Assembly: GCA_963920525.1 (NCBI GenBank)
Contig: OY986435.1
Location: forward strand, 263,130,962-263,194,961
DNA length: 64,000 bases
Source of the DNA: Dichetophora obliterata
Taxonomy: Eukaryota; Arthropoda; Insecta; Diptera; Sciomyzidae
Direction of reading: 5' to 3'
The notes under the pieces were generated by a model. It was not told the DNA's origin, searched no databases, and saw only the letters and a program-made list of their open reading frames with translations. Within the stretch, counting starts at the first letter, position 1. Each line of letters starts with the position of its first letter. The translations under genes were made by a program, and so were the position numbers. Of the stretch, positions 42,715 through 53,741 are shown in pieces.

Positions 42715-43530
42715 CACAGTGGACTGTTTGTCCTGTTTACCAAAGTTACAAAAATTTGTATGGAAAAATTTGCCTTTCGCTTTCGTACATCACGATTTTC
42801 TATTTTTAGTTATTTAGTTAATGACATAACTCCTAAACGAAGAACTTCACAGAAACGCTAGACCACTTTTTGTAAACGCCGATGTATGCTTATTTTATCC
42901 ATTATTAATATGTTTTTGTTGGAGGATACGCTCGAACTACCAAAAACGGTAATTTTTGTCATATTCCCGTTGGAATTTTATCCCTCCTAGTATTTGATTT
43001 TGACAATTTCTTAAAGTTTATTATATTTATTTAATATTTTGAACATTTTTAGGTTTGGCAACTTTCCCTTTCAAGGGGTTTTCGACTCTAAACCCCTTAG
43101 TTTTTGTAGTTGCCTGTATTTTGCTGTGCATTAATACAGCTACCATGCCTTTCTTCAGTATTTCATTGTACTGCAAAAAAGTTTGAATGTAAATATACAT
43201 TTTTTTTCGATCACCCCGTCCTTTCTGCCATCCTCTGTCATGCCCTTCCCTCAAAATTCACTTTAAACTTAAAAATAGTGTATTTTTTTTACAAAATTTG
43301 GTAGTTTAACCACCAAATACTTCTATTTGTGATACACATCTCTTCTAGTGTTGCATATCGTTCGAAAGGTCATGAAATTAGCTTTCTAAAACATCGTTGC
43401 ATAACGATTCACTTAAAAAACTTACGTTGCAAGAGCATTTTTAGTAAAACAACCTCCGGAAAACACAAAATCAGCCCATAACTTCCCAGAATAGACCCTC
43501 CATCTAACTTGTATGGGACGGTACACTGTG
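42715..43530. mobile_element. Transib-type non-autonomous element, 816 bp (TSD CGCCG)
   Basis: The ends are CACAGTG (42715-42721) and CACTGTG (43524-43530). The inverted similarity goes on for about six more bases (CACAGTGKACYGT). The exact 5-bp repeat CGCCG stands on both sides (42710-42714, 43531-43535). CACAGTG is identical to the recombination-signal heptamer, and a 5-bp GC-rich duplication is what Transib and RAG produce. There is no transposase, so it would need one in trans. Confidence 0.68.
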
Positions 43531-43535
43531 CGCCG

Positions 43536-43950
43536 GTACGTTCAAAATGGAATTGCTGTTTTATTTTTTCTTCTCATAGATAATTTTCGAATTTCTAGCC
43601 CGCGACACGAGTTAAATGACATGAGTAATAATATATAAACATAATATATAGGAACAAAATAAAATGGTGCTCAAGAAAAACAAACGATATTTTTTTTTTC
43701 TCCATACAAATAACGACCAGTCTACTGCACATATGGCAACACTGACCGTATGGCTTATGAAGCACTTGCTCTGCATAGCTTTACGTTTTCCTCATTGATT
43801 AAGATTAATTTTAATAAAATAAAGCATTGTTTTGTTTTTGTTCAGCGATAAATAGGCGTTAATACATTCAAAATAAAAATGCAAATTCAAATCAGTTCAA
43901 GCTAAAGTGTGGTCGCAGCAAGAAGCTGATCCGTAAGCAGAATATTTGAG
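43536..43950 (+). promoter_or_regulatory. 5' flank of the GILT-like gene
   Basis: An initiator-like TCAGTT lies at 43892-43897, which would put a transcription start near 43894 and give a 57-base 5' UTR. No TATA box is evident at -30. It is the only core-promoter-like match close to the start codon, so this is a weak inference. Confidence 0.3.
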
Positions 43951-45162
43951 ATGTCAAGACGTGTCTTTGGATTAACACTCGTCTTGGGGTTGGCGCTTTT
44001 ACTATCGGCTGCCCCAGCTAAAGATGCTGCTGAGGTTAGTTTAATAAAAAAAAGAAATATTTATTTGGAAATTTAAAAACATAGCTTTAAAAAACAGTCC
44101 AAGTAAAATTTAGTCCAAGATTTTTTACAACTGTTAGGAACGGTAACGTTAATCCATCGGATTGTTATAATATTATGTGACAGAAATCTTTTATTTTTAA
44201 ACAATTTGACAAGCACGCTTTAACACAAAATTTATCTCATCAGATTTCAGTGGACAACAATAATTCGGTAACACCCAAGTTGCTAGAGGTCAAGATATAC
44301 TATGAGACGCTGTGTTTCGATAGCATGCTATTTATCCGTAATCAACTCTATCCTGCACTGATAAATAATGGTTTGTTAGAGTTTACGGATCTGAAATTTG
44401 TGCCTTATGGAAAAGTAACGGTTGGTATTATTTGTATATTCTTCTCATTCTTTTTTACGGCAAAGCACATTTAACTGCAGGCTTGGACGGATCCTAAGAC
44501 AAATATTACCAGCCTCGCTTGTCAACATGGCAAAAGTGAGTGCGAGAAGAATGCCCTACATGGCTGTATCGTAGAGCACAATGTTATAAAAGAACAATTA
44601 ACAATGATAAATTGTCTGATGCGTGGTTTTTCAACCGACGTTGATAAGGTAAGTGGAGAAAAGAAACATGTGTTTATATAAAATCTAAAAATTATCACGT
44701 TTTACATCTTTCTATTGACAGTGTGCCTCCAGTTTGGATGTGGATATCAGAGGTGCTAAGCAATGCAAGGAAAAGAGAAAGACTTCCGATATTCTGAAGA
44801 AGTATGGTGACGATACGGACTCTATTGACATTTCATTTGTACCTTCGATTGCTATGGATGGGGTAAATATGAGTGTACATTTCATTTATAGAATTTGAAA
44901 AGAGTGTGATTAAGTCATAAGTAAATTAAAATAGAAGTTAAGTATTAAGAAATTAAAACAGTGACTACATGACTTTGTTTAGAAAAAAGAAGATACTTGA
45001 TGGTACATAGTATTGAAATAAACTAATCTCTAATACCTCATTTTTTTCTGATTTCAGGACTTTGTTCGCATGGATCAACTCAAAATATTAAATAACTTCG
45101 CAAGCTACTTCTGCGTGAAGTATCATACAAAATATGGGTTAAAGTTGCCACACTGTCCCTAA
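43951..45162 (+). CDS. GILT-like thiol reductase, complete, five exons
   Basis: A 222-residue secreted or lysosomal thiol reductase of the gamma-interferon-inducible (GILT) family, which reduces protein disulfides in acidic compartments. Exons are 43951-44034, 44244-44414, 44481-44648, 44722-44862 and 45058-45162, all in phase 0 with GT/AG sites. Residues 1-23 are a signal peptide (Leu-rich, ending SAAPA). The active site is C52-F-D-S55 within YYETLCFDS, i.e. CxxS rather than CxxC, which is frequent in insect members. The family signature C-Q-H-G-x2-E-C-x2-N-x4-C is complete at 99-114. N93-I-T is a likely glycosylation site. Six further Cys follow, and the chain ends KLPHCP. Length fits the family. 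In insects, GILT-like proteins have been linked to immunity, but that role is not shown here. Confidence 0.92.
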
Positions 45163-45235
45163 GAATATCGCGGTTGCTCGGATTCCGCTTTTATTTTTTA
45201 AGCTAAATTTATTTCTAAATTTTGTAGAGTGAAAT

Positions 45236-45268
<33 letters not shown>

Positions 45269-45376
45269 ATATAAATTATATATGAGAAAAAAGTAACCTT
45301 GAGATTAAATATAAGGAAAAAAGTACCCTTGTACTGAACTGGCTCAGGGGGGGATCGATAGATATGATATTATACA
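45163..45376 (+). other. 3' flank of GILT-like gene with CA/TA microsatellite
   Basis: The probable 3' UTR starts here. A CACA...TATATATA tract lies at 45236-45268. I see no clear poly(A) signal. Confidence 0.5.
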
Positions 45377-46129
45377 TTAACCCTGGATAACCAATCATAT
45401 TTCTAATACGTTATAACTAATGCTACCAACTCATGTTATTAAGAAATAAGTATATTTGCTACTTAGAACACTGAAAATTAAGTATTTGTAAGTATAATTA
45501 TTAAAAATAAGTATAAGTAAGTATATCACCTTATGCATAGTACTCTGTTCAGTTTCATGTGAAATTCCACTCAAATGTCTATACAAAATATGACAGCTGC
45601 GAAACAAGCGTGGAAATTTTCACAACATTTTCGTCAGAACAGTACTCTGTTCCGCAGCGTTAAATTATCGCAACATGTTTCTGAGCAACATTTTTTTGCA
45701 ACAACTTAATTGTATTGCCTATTTATTTTGAAGTGAAAAGAGAGAGAGATCATATGAAATCTCCCAACTTATTCTCTGAGTTTCTCTGATAAACGTTACC
45801 ATAGGAATTTCTCGCAACAAACTTTAAGTCTGAAACTTCAGGCAACAAATAATTCAGGATGTTGCCAGCGAAATTTCACGCAAACGAACAGAGTACTAGG
45901 CTTTAGAAAAAATTTTTTTAATATTTTCTTGATATTATTTACTAATATAAGAACCAATAGAACCCACAATATTTCGTAAGTGTTGTCACGCCCTCTTTTT
46001 GTTCTTCTCGAAAAGTTTTGTGTAGACAATCTAACTAAAACAAAAATTCTTCAGATAAAAAAAAAATTAATTTTGTATATTTGCAGTTCATATACCCAGT
46101 GAACCAAAACTATATTTTTTTAATTAATT

Positions 46130-46430
46130 TATGAACTTTTCTAGTGGAAAAACTCGTTTTCGACACTCATAAATGAACCCTTTTGGTCTCATTCGTCGGA
46201 TTAAAATACCTCTCAAAAGCGAACCTTTTTTCTTTAGTAGGGAGTTAATAAAAGAATCATCAACTGTCAATTTTTTGTTCGAAAACGAGTTGAAAAAAGC
46301 TATTGAAAAGTTATTTTTCGGCACTCATACATTAACAATTTTTAACTTTAACACATTCGCCGGACTGAATTGGCTCTCAAAAACGAACCTTTTTTTCGAA
46401 AATGAGTTAAAAAACGAACTATAGAAATTA
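46130..46430 (+). repeat. Tandem duplication of ~190 bp inside the piggyBac-type element
   Basis: Two units share CACTCATA.A..AAC, a CGCCGGA/CGTCGGA block and CTCAAAARCGAACCTTTTTT. The open frames over it (46124-46424) are by-products of the duplication. Confidence 0.6.
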
Positions 46431-46717
46431 ACTTTTTAATAATTAACATTTTTTTATGGAATAAATTTTCACGAATTTAATCTTCTTTAGCAAGAATATT
46501 GATCACATAAATTAAAAAAAAAAAATTACAAAAAAAAAGTTATTTTCGAAAACGTACTTAAAACTATCACTTTACGCAAAACATTCGCATATGGTCCGGT
46601 GGGTATATTTCATGTGTATAAAATGGTTTGAAAACCCACAAAAGCATAAAACAAGGTAAAAGTAACACGTACTTTCAAAGTAGTGAAATAAAAATAAAAT
46701 CAGATTCAAATGAATTA

Positions 46718-47393
46718 GGCTGGGTCGACTTGCAAGCCTATGTTGCCTGGGCAATTTTCGGATCGGGCATGAAAATTTATTAAAAAAAAGGCTCGAAAGG
46801 GGTGAACTTTTTCTTTAGGAATTTTTTTCCAAAAATTTTTGTATATAAAAGTGCACAGCTAGAACAAAACAGATGCCAGATTCAACTTAAAACCGGTCTC
46901 ACATTGATACGTTTTAATACAAAAATTTATCGTTTTTTGTTTTTTAGATCCCCTAGGTGGCACTGTGGTCGATTTTTAAAAAAAATTATATTTATAAATC
47001 GATAAAAATCGACCACAGCGCCACCTAGGGGAACTAAAAAAAGAAAAAAATTTCGGACTACCACACAAACATATGAATAGCTTTTGAATAGTGGATAGCT
47101 TTTGTGGTTCAGCCGTGATGGTCAAAAACCTTGAATTTTGTGAATTTTTTTCTTTAGGATTTTTTTACGATCAATTTTTGTTTAAAAACGTATAAATGTG
47201 AGACCGGTTTTAGGTTGAATCGTGTACGAGGATTTCATTTCTGGCATCAGTATTGTTTTAGCTGTTCTAAATGTTTATATACAAACATTTCTGCAAAAAA
47301 AATTCCTAAAGAAAAAATTCACAAGATAGGGTAAATTGCACCCCTATGTCCCCTATCGCCAATTTTTTTACCTAAATACAAATCGACCCAGCC
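46718..47393. mobile_element. Foldback element, 676 bp, TA-flanked
   Basis: The ends read GGCTGGGTCGACTTG and, from the right, GGCTGGGTCGATTTG, flanked by TA (46716-46717, 47394-47395). The inside is arranged as concentric inverted repeats: TTCTTTAGGAATTTTTTTCC on the left against its mirror near 47300, and at the centre CCCTAGGTGGCACTGTGGTC against its mirror at about 47010-47030. It is inserted in the piggyBac-type element. Confidence 0.8.
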
Positions 47394-47395
47394 TA

Positions 47396-48300
47396 AAATG
47401 TATACAGAGATCACAGCAAAGTTATCATTATTCGCCCTCACTGTCACTGAATTGACGTGCTACATTAACTGGTTTGTTTTCTTTTTGCTTGGAATCGTAT
47501 TTGTCTTGGCTGGAAATGTTGTTTAATATGTCAAGTCTTGTCTTTAAAGATTTGTTAAATTCGATACAGGTGTATTCAAAATTATTTTTTACAAATAAAA
47601 TTCACTCCAGTGTCTGTATTTTCAACGCTGTTGACTCCAAGCCTTTTTATGCTTTTGCAAGCAAAAGTTCAACCAGAGCTGAAAAGTAAGCATGAATAAG
47701 TATAAATCTTAAAAGTAAGTATACTTATAAGCATGGAATTTTAGTAAGTATATGAAGCTGAAAATAAGTATGATACTTACAAAGTAAGTATAGTTGGTAA
47801 CATTAGTTATAACCAATGTTAGTCGATTCGACTAACACTCTCCAAAACTCGTTATAGAGGAGCCTGTTGGTACATAAAATACATTAAAAGCTGTTGAAAA
47901 TAGAAAAACTATGTATATTTTACTCGAAATCAAAAAAATTAATATTGGTCTTTTTTTTTTATTTTTTACATATTTTCATAAGCTATTTATTTCATCAGTT
48001 CAAAATATATCATATAAGATTATTGAAAAAAAATAGTAAATAAATATAAAAAACTTAAAAGGCTCTTCTATCATTAAACGAATAAAGCATTATTTATTAT
48101 TATTAAAATATTAAAATTAATTAAAAGTTTAAATTAATTATCTAGCACAGGAGACACAATTTGTTGCACTACTATAACAAACTTGTAACCAAAACACTTT
48201 ATTCCTACAACAAAGGAATTAATTTCGTTTGTACCGAATTTAAAATACCCCCACATCAGTATTTTAGAAAATAGAAAGTTGTCAGTGTTGTATAATTTTG
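47396..48300. other. Interior of the piggyBac-type element
   Basis: AAGTAAGTAT words recur near 47690-47790 and also near 45470-45520, probably parts of one repeated segment. No gene is visible. Confidence 0.4.
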
Positions 48301-48890
48301 ATGACCCCACGGGCATGGCCAAATATATAAAATTTGAAACTCAGAGTTTATCCTAATTATTTAAGCTTATGTGTAAAATATCAAGTTTAAACCATCGTTT
48401 TGTTGAACTTATGAAGGTTTTGTATTATAATGACACCACTTTGTGTGGGAGGTGGGCGTGGTTTTCATTCAATTTTGACAAATTTCAAATATGTGATGAA
48501 TATTTTACTCCAAAGCTAATGTGCAAAATTCCAAGTTCATATATTAATTTGTGTGGCATTTTAAGAGAAGCCGTTTTGATAAAGTCACTTCGTATGGGAG
48601 GTAGGCGTGGTGTTCATCCGATTTTGCTCACTCCCGAATTTTATCTTCGTTTTTTTTTAAATAAGCACATATTTTTGATTTCATTACGATGGCTTACAAA
48701 TTGTGGCTCTAATGGTGTCGACAGACAGACATACGGATAGACGGTTTTAACTAAATCGACTCAGGAGGTAATGCTGATCAAAAATATATATACTTTTCTA
48801 TACCTACCACGTCTCCTTATTCGCGTTACGAACGGAGTTACAAAATTAATATACCCCTTACGAAGTACGCGTGGGTGTTAAAAAGTTTCG
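48300..48890. repeat. Dispersed dipteran repeat (DINE-1/INE-1-like, tentative)
   Basis: It has units with CACTTTGTGTGGGAGGTGGG, then GACAGACAGACATACGG, AAATCGACTC, GATCAAAAATATATATAC and a final TATACCCCTTAC. This order is familiar from abundant short dipteran repeats. The first units match the monomers at 27080-27620. An open frame at 48369-48740 is not a gene. Confidence 0.55.
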
Positions 48891-49114
48891 TTAAGGACAA
48901 TGTTAGTCGCTTCGACGTACACTACATTTATAAAAAGATTCACACCATCTAATTAAAAAGCCAAACACATCCGAACACAACGAGGGCAGCTTAACAACTA
49001 TTGTGGTTACTACAATATGGATAGAGAACACGATCAGATGAGAGAAAAAAAAGTTGTTAGCAAAAAAGTGAGCAGTGTTAGTTGAAACGACTTACATTGG
49101 TTATCCAGGGTTAA

Positions 49115-49503
49115 CGATAAAAAAAAGCTTGAAAGAATAAGACTTCATCTTCCTGCTCCAGTCTTGAGCCAAAGAAATTCGAATGTATGGAATTGAATAA
49201 TATTGGGGCGATGATTATTAATATATACTTTCATCAGGATATGATCACGTTCTGCAGCTGCAGAAGGTCCTTTCAAATAATAGTTTTCCAAAAATTATTT
49301 TTATTGCGGAAAAATAAGCGGAATGAATAAATACAAACTAGAAAATCTTCTATAAAAAATTTGGTCTCGATATGACAACATCTTCCTTTTCCAAAATGTC
49401 CTTAAATATCACGGTGTAAAAAAAAAATAAATTTTTTGTCAATATTGTAGTCGATTTCAGTAGATTTATGAATGCTGATTTCGATTCTGGTACCAACATT
49501 TTT
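49115..49503. other. Unassigned spacer
   Basis: Non-coding DNA; no repeat or gene recognised. Confidence 0.4.
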
Positions 49504-50524
49504 TGAAGTGAAAACTTCTTTAGGCGCGTTGAACGATTTTGGTAGAGGGTAAATCTTTGGATTGCATCATTGTCTTTTTCCTAGGAACTCTCGCCATCAA
49601 TGCAGACAGCAAAGATAACAAGATATAAAACTTAGAAAACATAACCTCAAAAAATGTTTGCATGGATTTCTGCATAAAAAAATCAACAATGATCGTCACT
49701 CTTGTTCTTAATCGGCCGCAAGCTCACAAGGAAATCACTTGGCAACTCCTGAAATTAATGCATATAATCTGTTTGTTAGTATATAAATACTTAAGTTAGG
49801 TTGCAATAAGATGATTGCAACCAAAACTTATTATTAATTCGCTTTATATTGGTCTATATATGCTTTTAAAGTTTGGCAAATTTTTCAGTTGTTGTATTTG
49901 TCAACATTATTGAAAAATTTGCTTTTACTTAAACAGCTGCTATGCATGGTGAGATTTAAAAATGGAACGATCTTCTTTTTCTGCTGGAACTTCGTTTGCA
50001 AACAAGAAAAATAATGTATGGATTGAGTGTTTTAACATTTTAATCTTTAAGTTGTGATAAAGGAATATGTTGAACATTCAAATAATTACATGCATGCTCT
50101 TATTTTATTATATATCGTCAAACAAAGTTAGACAATTTTCACACTTGTTGTATTTGTCAGTGGCTTTTTATTTTCACCACTGCGGCATTTTATATTCAGA
50201 GTTGTCAACTATGGCTGTGTGTCAATCGGAAAGTTTTCAGTCGTGGTAGGATAGAAAATATCAAGTTGAATAAAATTTGTGTGTGTTGAAATAAATTTGT
50301 CTTTTTTGCTGTGTCAAATGGACGATGAAATTTTGACAATTACAAATTTTGACGTTTCACATTTCGGTCGTATTTTACCTCAAATATTTTATTTAATTTG
50401 CATTTTATTCAATTTGCAACGTATCTAATTCGAGTGCTTGTACTTGCAACTTATTTCGTAAACTTGTAATATTGTTAACTTAAAAAACTTAAAAAATAAC
50501 AAAATAATAAAAAAATAACGAAAG
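49504..50524 (+). repeat. Left arm of a 6.6 kb inverted duplication
   Basis: The sequence from about 49504 (GAAGTGAAAACTTCTTTAGG) to 50524 is repeated in reverse complement at 55190-56092 with high similarity, apart from about 130 extra bases near 49590-49690 in this arm. Blocks such as ATTTTGACGTTTCACATTTC and AATGTTGAACATTCAAATAA... are conserved. Neither arm encodes a recognised protein. Confidence 0.85.
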
Positions 50525-50831
50525 TGCTTGAGTTTGTGTGTGACTCTCGTTATCAATACAGACAGCGAGTAGGTTTTTAAATGACGCTCTTGGATCTTGA
50601 CTACAAGGCGCTCAGCAAACGTAGCAAGCAATCATCAATAAATTCCTCTGCTGACGCATCGTTATTTTCCTTCCCTTTGCTTCGCTGCAAAACATTGAAT
50701 GATACTGTTTTTTCAATGTATATGTAGAGCTGCTGTAGGTTAAAATAAAATAAATTTAAAATTTTTAATATTTGGTTTTTCTTTCACTGGCCGTGAAGTC
50801 CCTATTGATGCCACCACTCATAGTATAACTA

Positions 50832-51020
50832 GACAAGGTAGTGTTAGGGCTGAATGTGTTCTCTTTCTTAGTGACCATAACTGTCAAACTCAGCCATTTT
50901 GGTATTTTGGCCAATTTTTGCTTTCATATTGCATTCTCATTGGTTGCAGATTTTGTATGAAATGTCAACTTCGTTTTGACAGTTTCGGTCTCCGGCTCTC
51001 CGCCCTAACACTACCTTGTC
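50832..51020. repeat. MITE, 189 bp, TA TSD
   Basis: GACAAGGTAGTGTTAGGGC at 50832 is exactly mirrored at the right end (51002-51020), and TA flanks both sides. It is the best-preserved member of the family also seen at 7355-7534 and 23972-24385. It interrupts the left side of the large inverted duplication. Confidence 0.85.
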
Positions 51021-51482
51021 TAATTTTACCATTCCACCACTTGAGAATTTGCTATCAGGCAAACAGAAAACATAGCAAGTAAAATGCGGTTTATTTTCTG
51101 ACGCCGATTTTTCTGACCGACATCCCCTCTAACGTTGCGCAACCGCTGTGAACCTTCCTATTCTTACTTCATATGACAACTGATCTATTTTAGATAAGAG
51201 TTTAAATCAATTTTTGAAATTTTGTATGAATGGCTGAAACTATTTCTTTTAACTAAATGTACTACCATATCAAAAATATATAAATATAATTTTTAAATTA
51301 ATTAATTTAATTTAATTTATTTAAATTATTTCATTATTGAATGAATTTAAAAATTTAAATCTTATTTATAACTTTTTATATAATACAATATACATGCACG
51401 CTATATATAGATTGTGTTGAGCATTAAAATAAGAATAAATAAGAAATAGATATAATATATAAATTTGTAAGTATGGTGTATA

Positions 51483-51606
51483 GTGTTGTAAATAGAAAAC
51501 GGTGACCAACGACAAGCAAGACACGAGAAGCAATAGAATTTCGAATAGAAAAAGTGTTGCTTCTCGTGTCTTATTTGTCGTTTGTTTGCGTTTTCGAATT
51601 ACAACA
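51483..51606. repeat. Hairpin MITE, ~120 bp
   Basis: Arms of about 48 bp (GTTGTAA..., CGACAAGCAAGACACGAG, AAGCAA) fold back on each other with a ~20-base loop. Confidence 0.75.
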
Positions 51607-51749
51607 TTAGGTGGTAATAAATAGAACGCTTGTGATAAGCAGACTGTATTTATTCAATTACAACTGTAAATATAAATTTATTTTGCAGGTTTTTTGTGTA
51701 AGTGTTTTTTTGTGCGTATATATAAAGTGTTATAAAAATACTTCGATTG

Positions 51750-52340
51750 TCATATGCCGATTGTAGCTACAAACAAACATCTACAAAAAAATTCAAGCTA
51801 ACTGCACAACAACAATTACCAAGCAAATCTACAACAAAATCGCATAGAGCATAACATGATCGCAGCGGTTGTGGGGATGAACCGAATTGGCGGCGTAAAA
51901 TAAATAGCACTTTGCTTGCTATTTTAAATAGCACTTTGCTTGCTATTTTTTCTGTATGCCTGCCAGCAATATCTATAGTGGAGGCATTAAAAGAGATTTC
52001 ACGACAGTCAAACAAAATACAAATATGAAAAATTGAAATTTCATTTTATATCAGCAGTTAGCTCTAAAGTTTCTTTTAATGCCTCCCTAAACTTGAGATC
52101 TTGCTTGCAGGCAAACAGAAAAAATAATAAGCAAAGTGCTATATATTTTCCGCCGCCAATTCGGTTCATCCCCTCTAACGCTGCACAACCGCTGGGATCT
52201 TGTAATTCTATTTGCGTTGTTGTTGTAGATTTCCTAGATAGTTATTGTTGTACAGTTAGCTTGAATTTTTTGTAGATTAGTTTATTTGTAGCTATCGTAG
52301 ACATCGAAGTATTTTAGAAAACAGTTTATGCATATGAATT
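51750..52340. repeat. Two inverted copies of a repeat end (CTGTAGCTACAAAYAAACAT type)
   Basis: The segment 51767-51965 (AACATCTACAAAAAAATTCA, GGGATGAACCGAATTGGCGG, GCACTTTGCTTGC) returns inverted at about 52090-52310, forming a foldback. Further copies lie at 51055-51135, 54235-54350 and 54975-55190. The word AAATAGCACTTTGCTTGCTATTTT is duplicated in tandem near 51901-51950. Open frames here are not genes. Confidence 0.65.
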
Positions 52341-52747
52341 AAAGAGTATATATAATATTGGTAAAACTATTTGTTTTTAGTAAAAGTGTTACCGTAACAC
52401 ATATATACATACACATACACATAGATACATATATATATATATATAGTTTATATACATGTACAATTTAGCTCATTGAGGAAATTTAAAGAGTATTTATGCA
52501 TATTTATATAATAACAATTACGTAATAAACCTGCAAATTAACTTAATATTTTCAGTAATAATTGGATAACTAAAGTCTGCTTATCCTAAGCATTCTTTTT
52601 TTTTTAAACTGTTTGGCATCAATTTCTTATGCGAATTAAATATAATTTATATGCTATAGATATTTCTTAATTTAAAATATTCTATTTTTAATACACAACG
52701 CAATGTAGATATGGTGAACACGTCTTTTGTGTAAGTGTTATGATATA
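52341..52747. repeat. AT-rich inner arm, inverted partner at about 54540-54970
   Basis: Blocks such as CTGCTTATCCTAAGCATTC and ACACAACGCAATGTAGATAT recur inverted in the right arm. A TA microsatellite sits near 52428-52450. Confidence 0.6.
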
Positions 52748-52928
52748 TCTATGGGGTCGTCCATAAACTACGTTACCAATTTAGGGGGGGGGGAAGGGTT
52801 TTGAAATGCACTACGATAAGTAACGGTAGGGGGGGGGAGGTGTTTAGATATTGTAACGTTACCAAAAATTAAAAAAATCGGTGAAAAACCTCTAATTAAT
52901 AACACAATCATTTTAAAAATTTTTAACC

Positions 52929-53174
52929 TTACATGTTTATGTTTGATCGTCTAAATTGATGGTTAACTTTTGTTTCAACGATTTCTTCCACCACCTTTTC
53001 CCTCGACACAGGAACCTTTTGGTATTCCTTCACCATCTCAGCACACGTCTGAAAACATTGGGTCTTTGCTTTTGCGACACGCTTTGACTTTAAGGCCTGA
53101 ATGTTCTTGATCAAAGGAGATACCGTATGACATGTACTGTCCTTCTCAGAAAGAAGATATCGGTTCAAGGTCAT
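52929..53174 (-). pseudogene. Coding-like fragment in the TIR transposon, leftward
   Basis: An 81-codon frame starting MTLNRYLLSEKDSTCHTVSP and continuing with KNIQALKSKRVAKAKTQCFQ, EYQKVPVSREKVVEEIVETK has a balanced, helical composition unlike the AT-rich noise. I recognise no domain. It may be a piece of the element's own protein or of a captured gene; an intact product is unlikely. Confidence 0.35.
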
Positions 53175-53291
53175 GTCCTACCTGCGGCTTGTATTTCGTT
53201 TTTAAAACTTCTATGAATTGCCATAAGTTTGTATTATATCGTTTACAATAAATCGGAATAAAAAATACTATTTAAATTAATCAATTTTCAG

Positions 53292-53509
53292 AAAGCATTT
53301 ACACAAAAAACACAGAACTTGGTGCAGCTCGGCTGCAGCCTTTAAGGGTACTCTGTCAAAGATCTGAATGGGTCGACATAGAATCCGATAAAAAATTCTA
53401 TTTTGAAGAATCCTCAACAAAGCTACCAGCTTCTTCTATCCCAGTGATTGAGAGCATCGAATCTTGGATCGCAGATGGAATAGCTTTTACAGATGATATT
53501 AATTATTGA
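53292..53509 (+). pseudogene. Coding-like fragment in the TIR transposon, rightward
   Basis: An open stretch of about 72 codons follows a splice-acceptor-like AATTTTCAG. It reads TELGAARLQPLRVLCQRSEW, VDIESDKKFYFEESSTKLPA, IPVIESIESWIADGIAFTDD and ends INY stop. No ATG lies upstream in frame, so it would be a last exon. The family is not recognised. It points away from the minus-strand fragment at 52929-53174. Confidence 0.35.
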
Positions 53510-53741
53510 TTTTTTCCCAATTGTTCCTTTAATGTATCTAGTCATACTAGTCACTAATACTAGTGAAAATTGTCAGAGCTAGTCAAAATATATAATCATT
53601 CGAATGAATTAATTTCATATGTCATGTTACTTTATGGGGGGGGGAGTTTTGAAAAGCACTACGAAAAGTAACGCAGGGGGAGGGGGGGGGTAAAAAAACC
53701 GAAAAATCAGTAACGTAGTTTATGGACGACCCCTATACTAT

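Larger units (their letters stand above)
45381..49110. mobile_element. piggyBac-type element, 3.7 kb, non-coding, with nested insertions
   Basis: TTAA lies on both sides (45377-45380, 49111-49114). The ends are CCCTGGATAACCAAT and its mirror (ATTGGTTATCCAGGG), 15 bases matching exactly. TTAA duplication with CCC-starting ends is the piggyBac signature. A related internal block (ACCAATGTTAGTCG) near 47812 suggests subterminal repeats or nesting of a related copy. No transposase was recognised. Confidence 0.75.
52753..53733. mobile_element. TIR transposon with GGGGTCGTCCATAAACTACG ends, 981 bp
   Basis: The ends GGGGTCGTCCATAAACTACG are exactly mirrored, followed by a second shared block with long G runs and GAAAWGCACTACGA. 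TAT stands on both sides (52750-52752, 53734-53736). I recognise the GGGGTCGTCCATAAA.TACG end from many arthropod repeats but cannot name the superfamily. It contains two coding-like fragments in divergent orientation (next entries). Confidence 0.75.

Noticed and set aside
48369..48740. 123-codon plus-strand frame
   Set aside because: It lies wholly within a dispersed repeat whose monomers recur at 27 kb.
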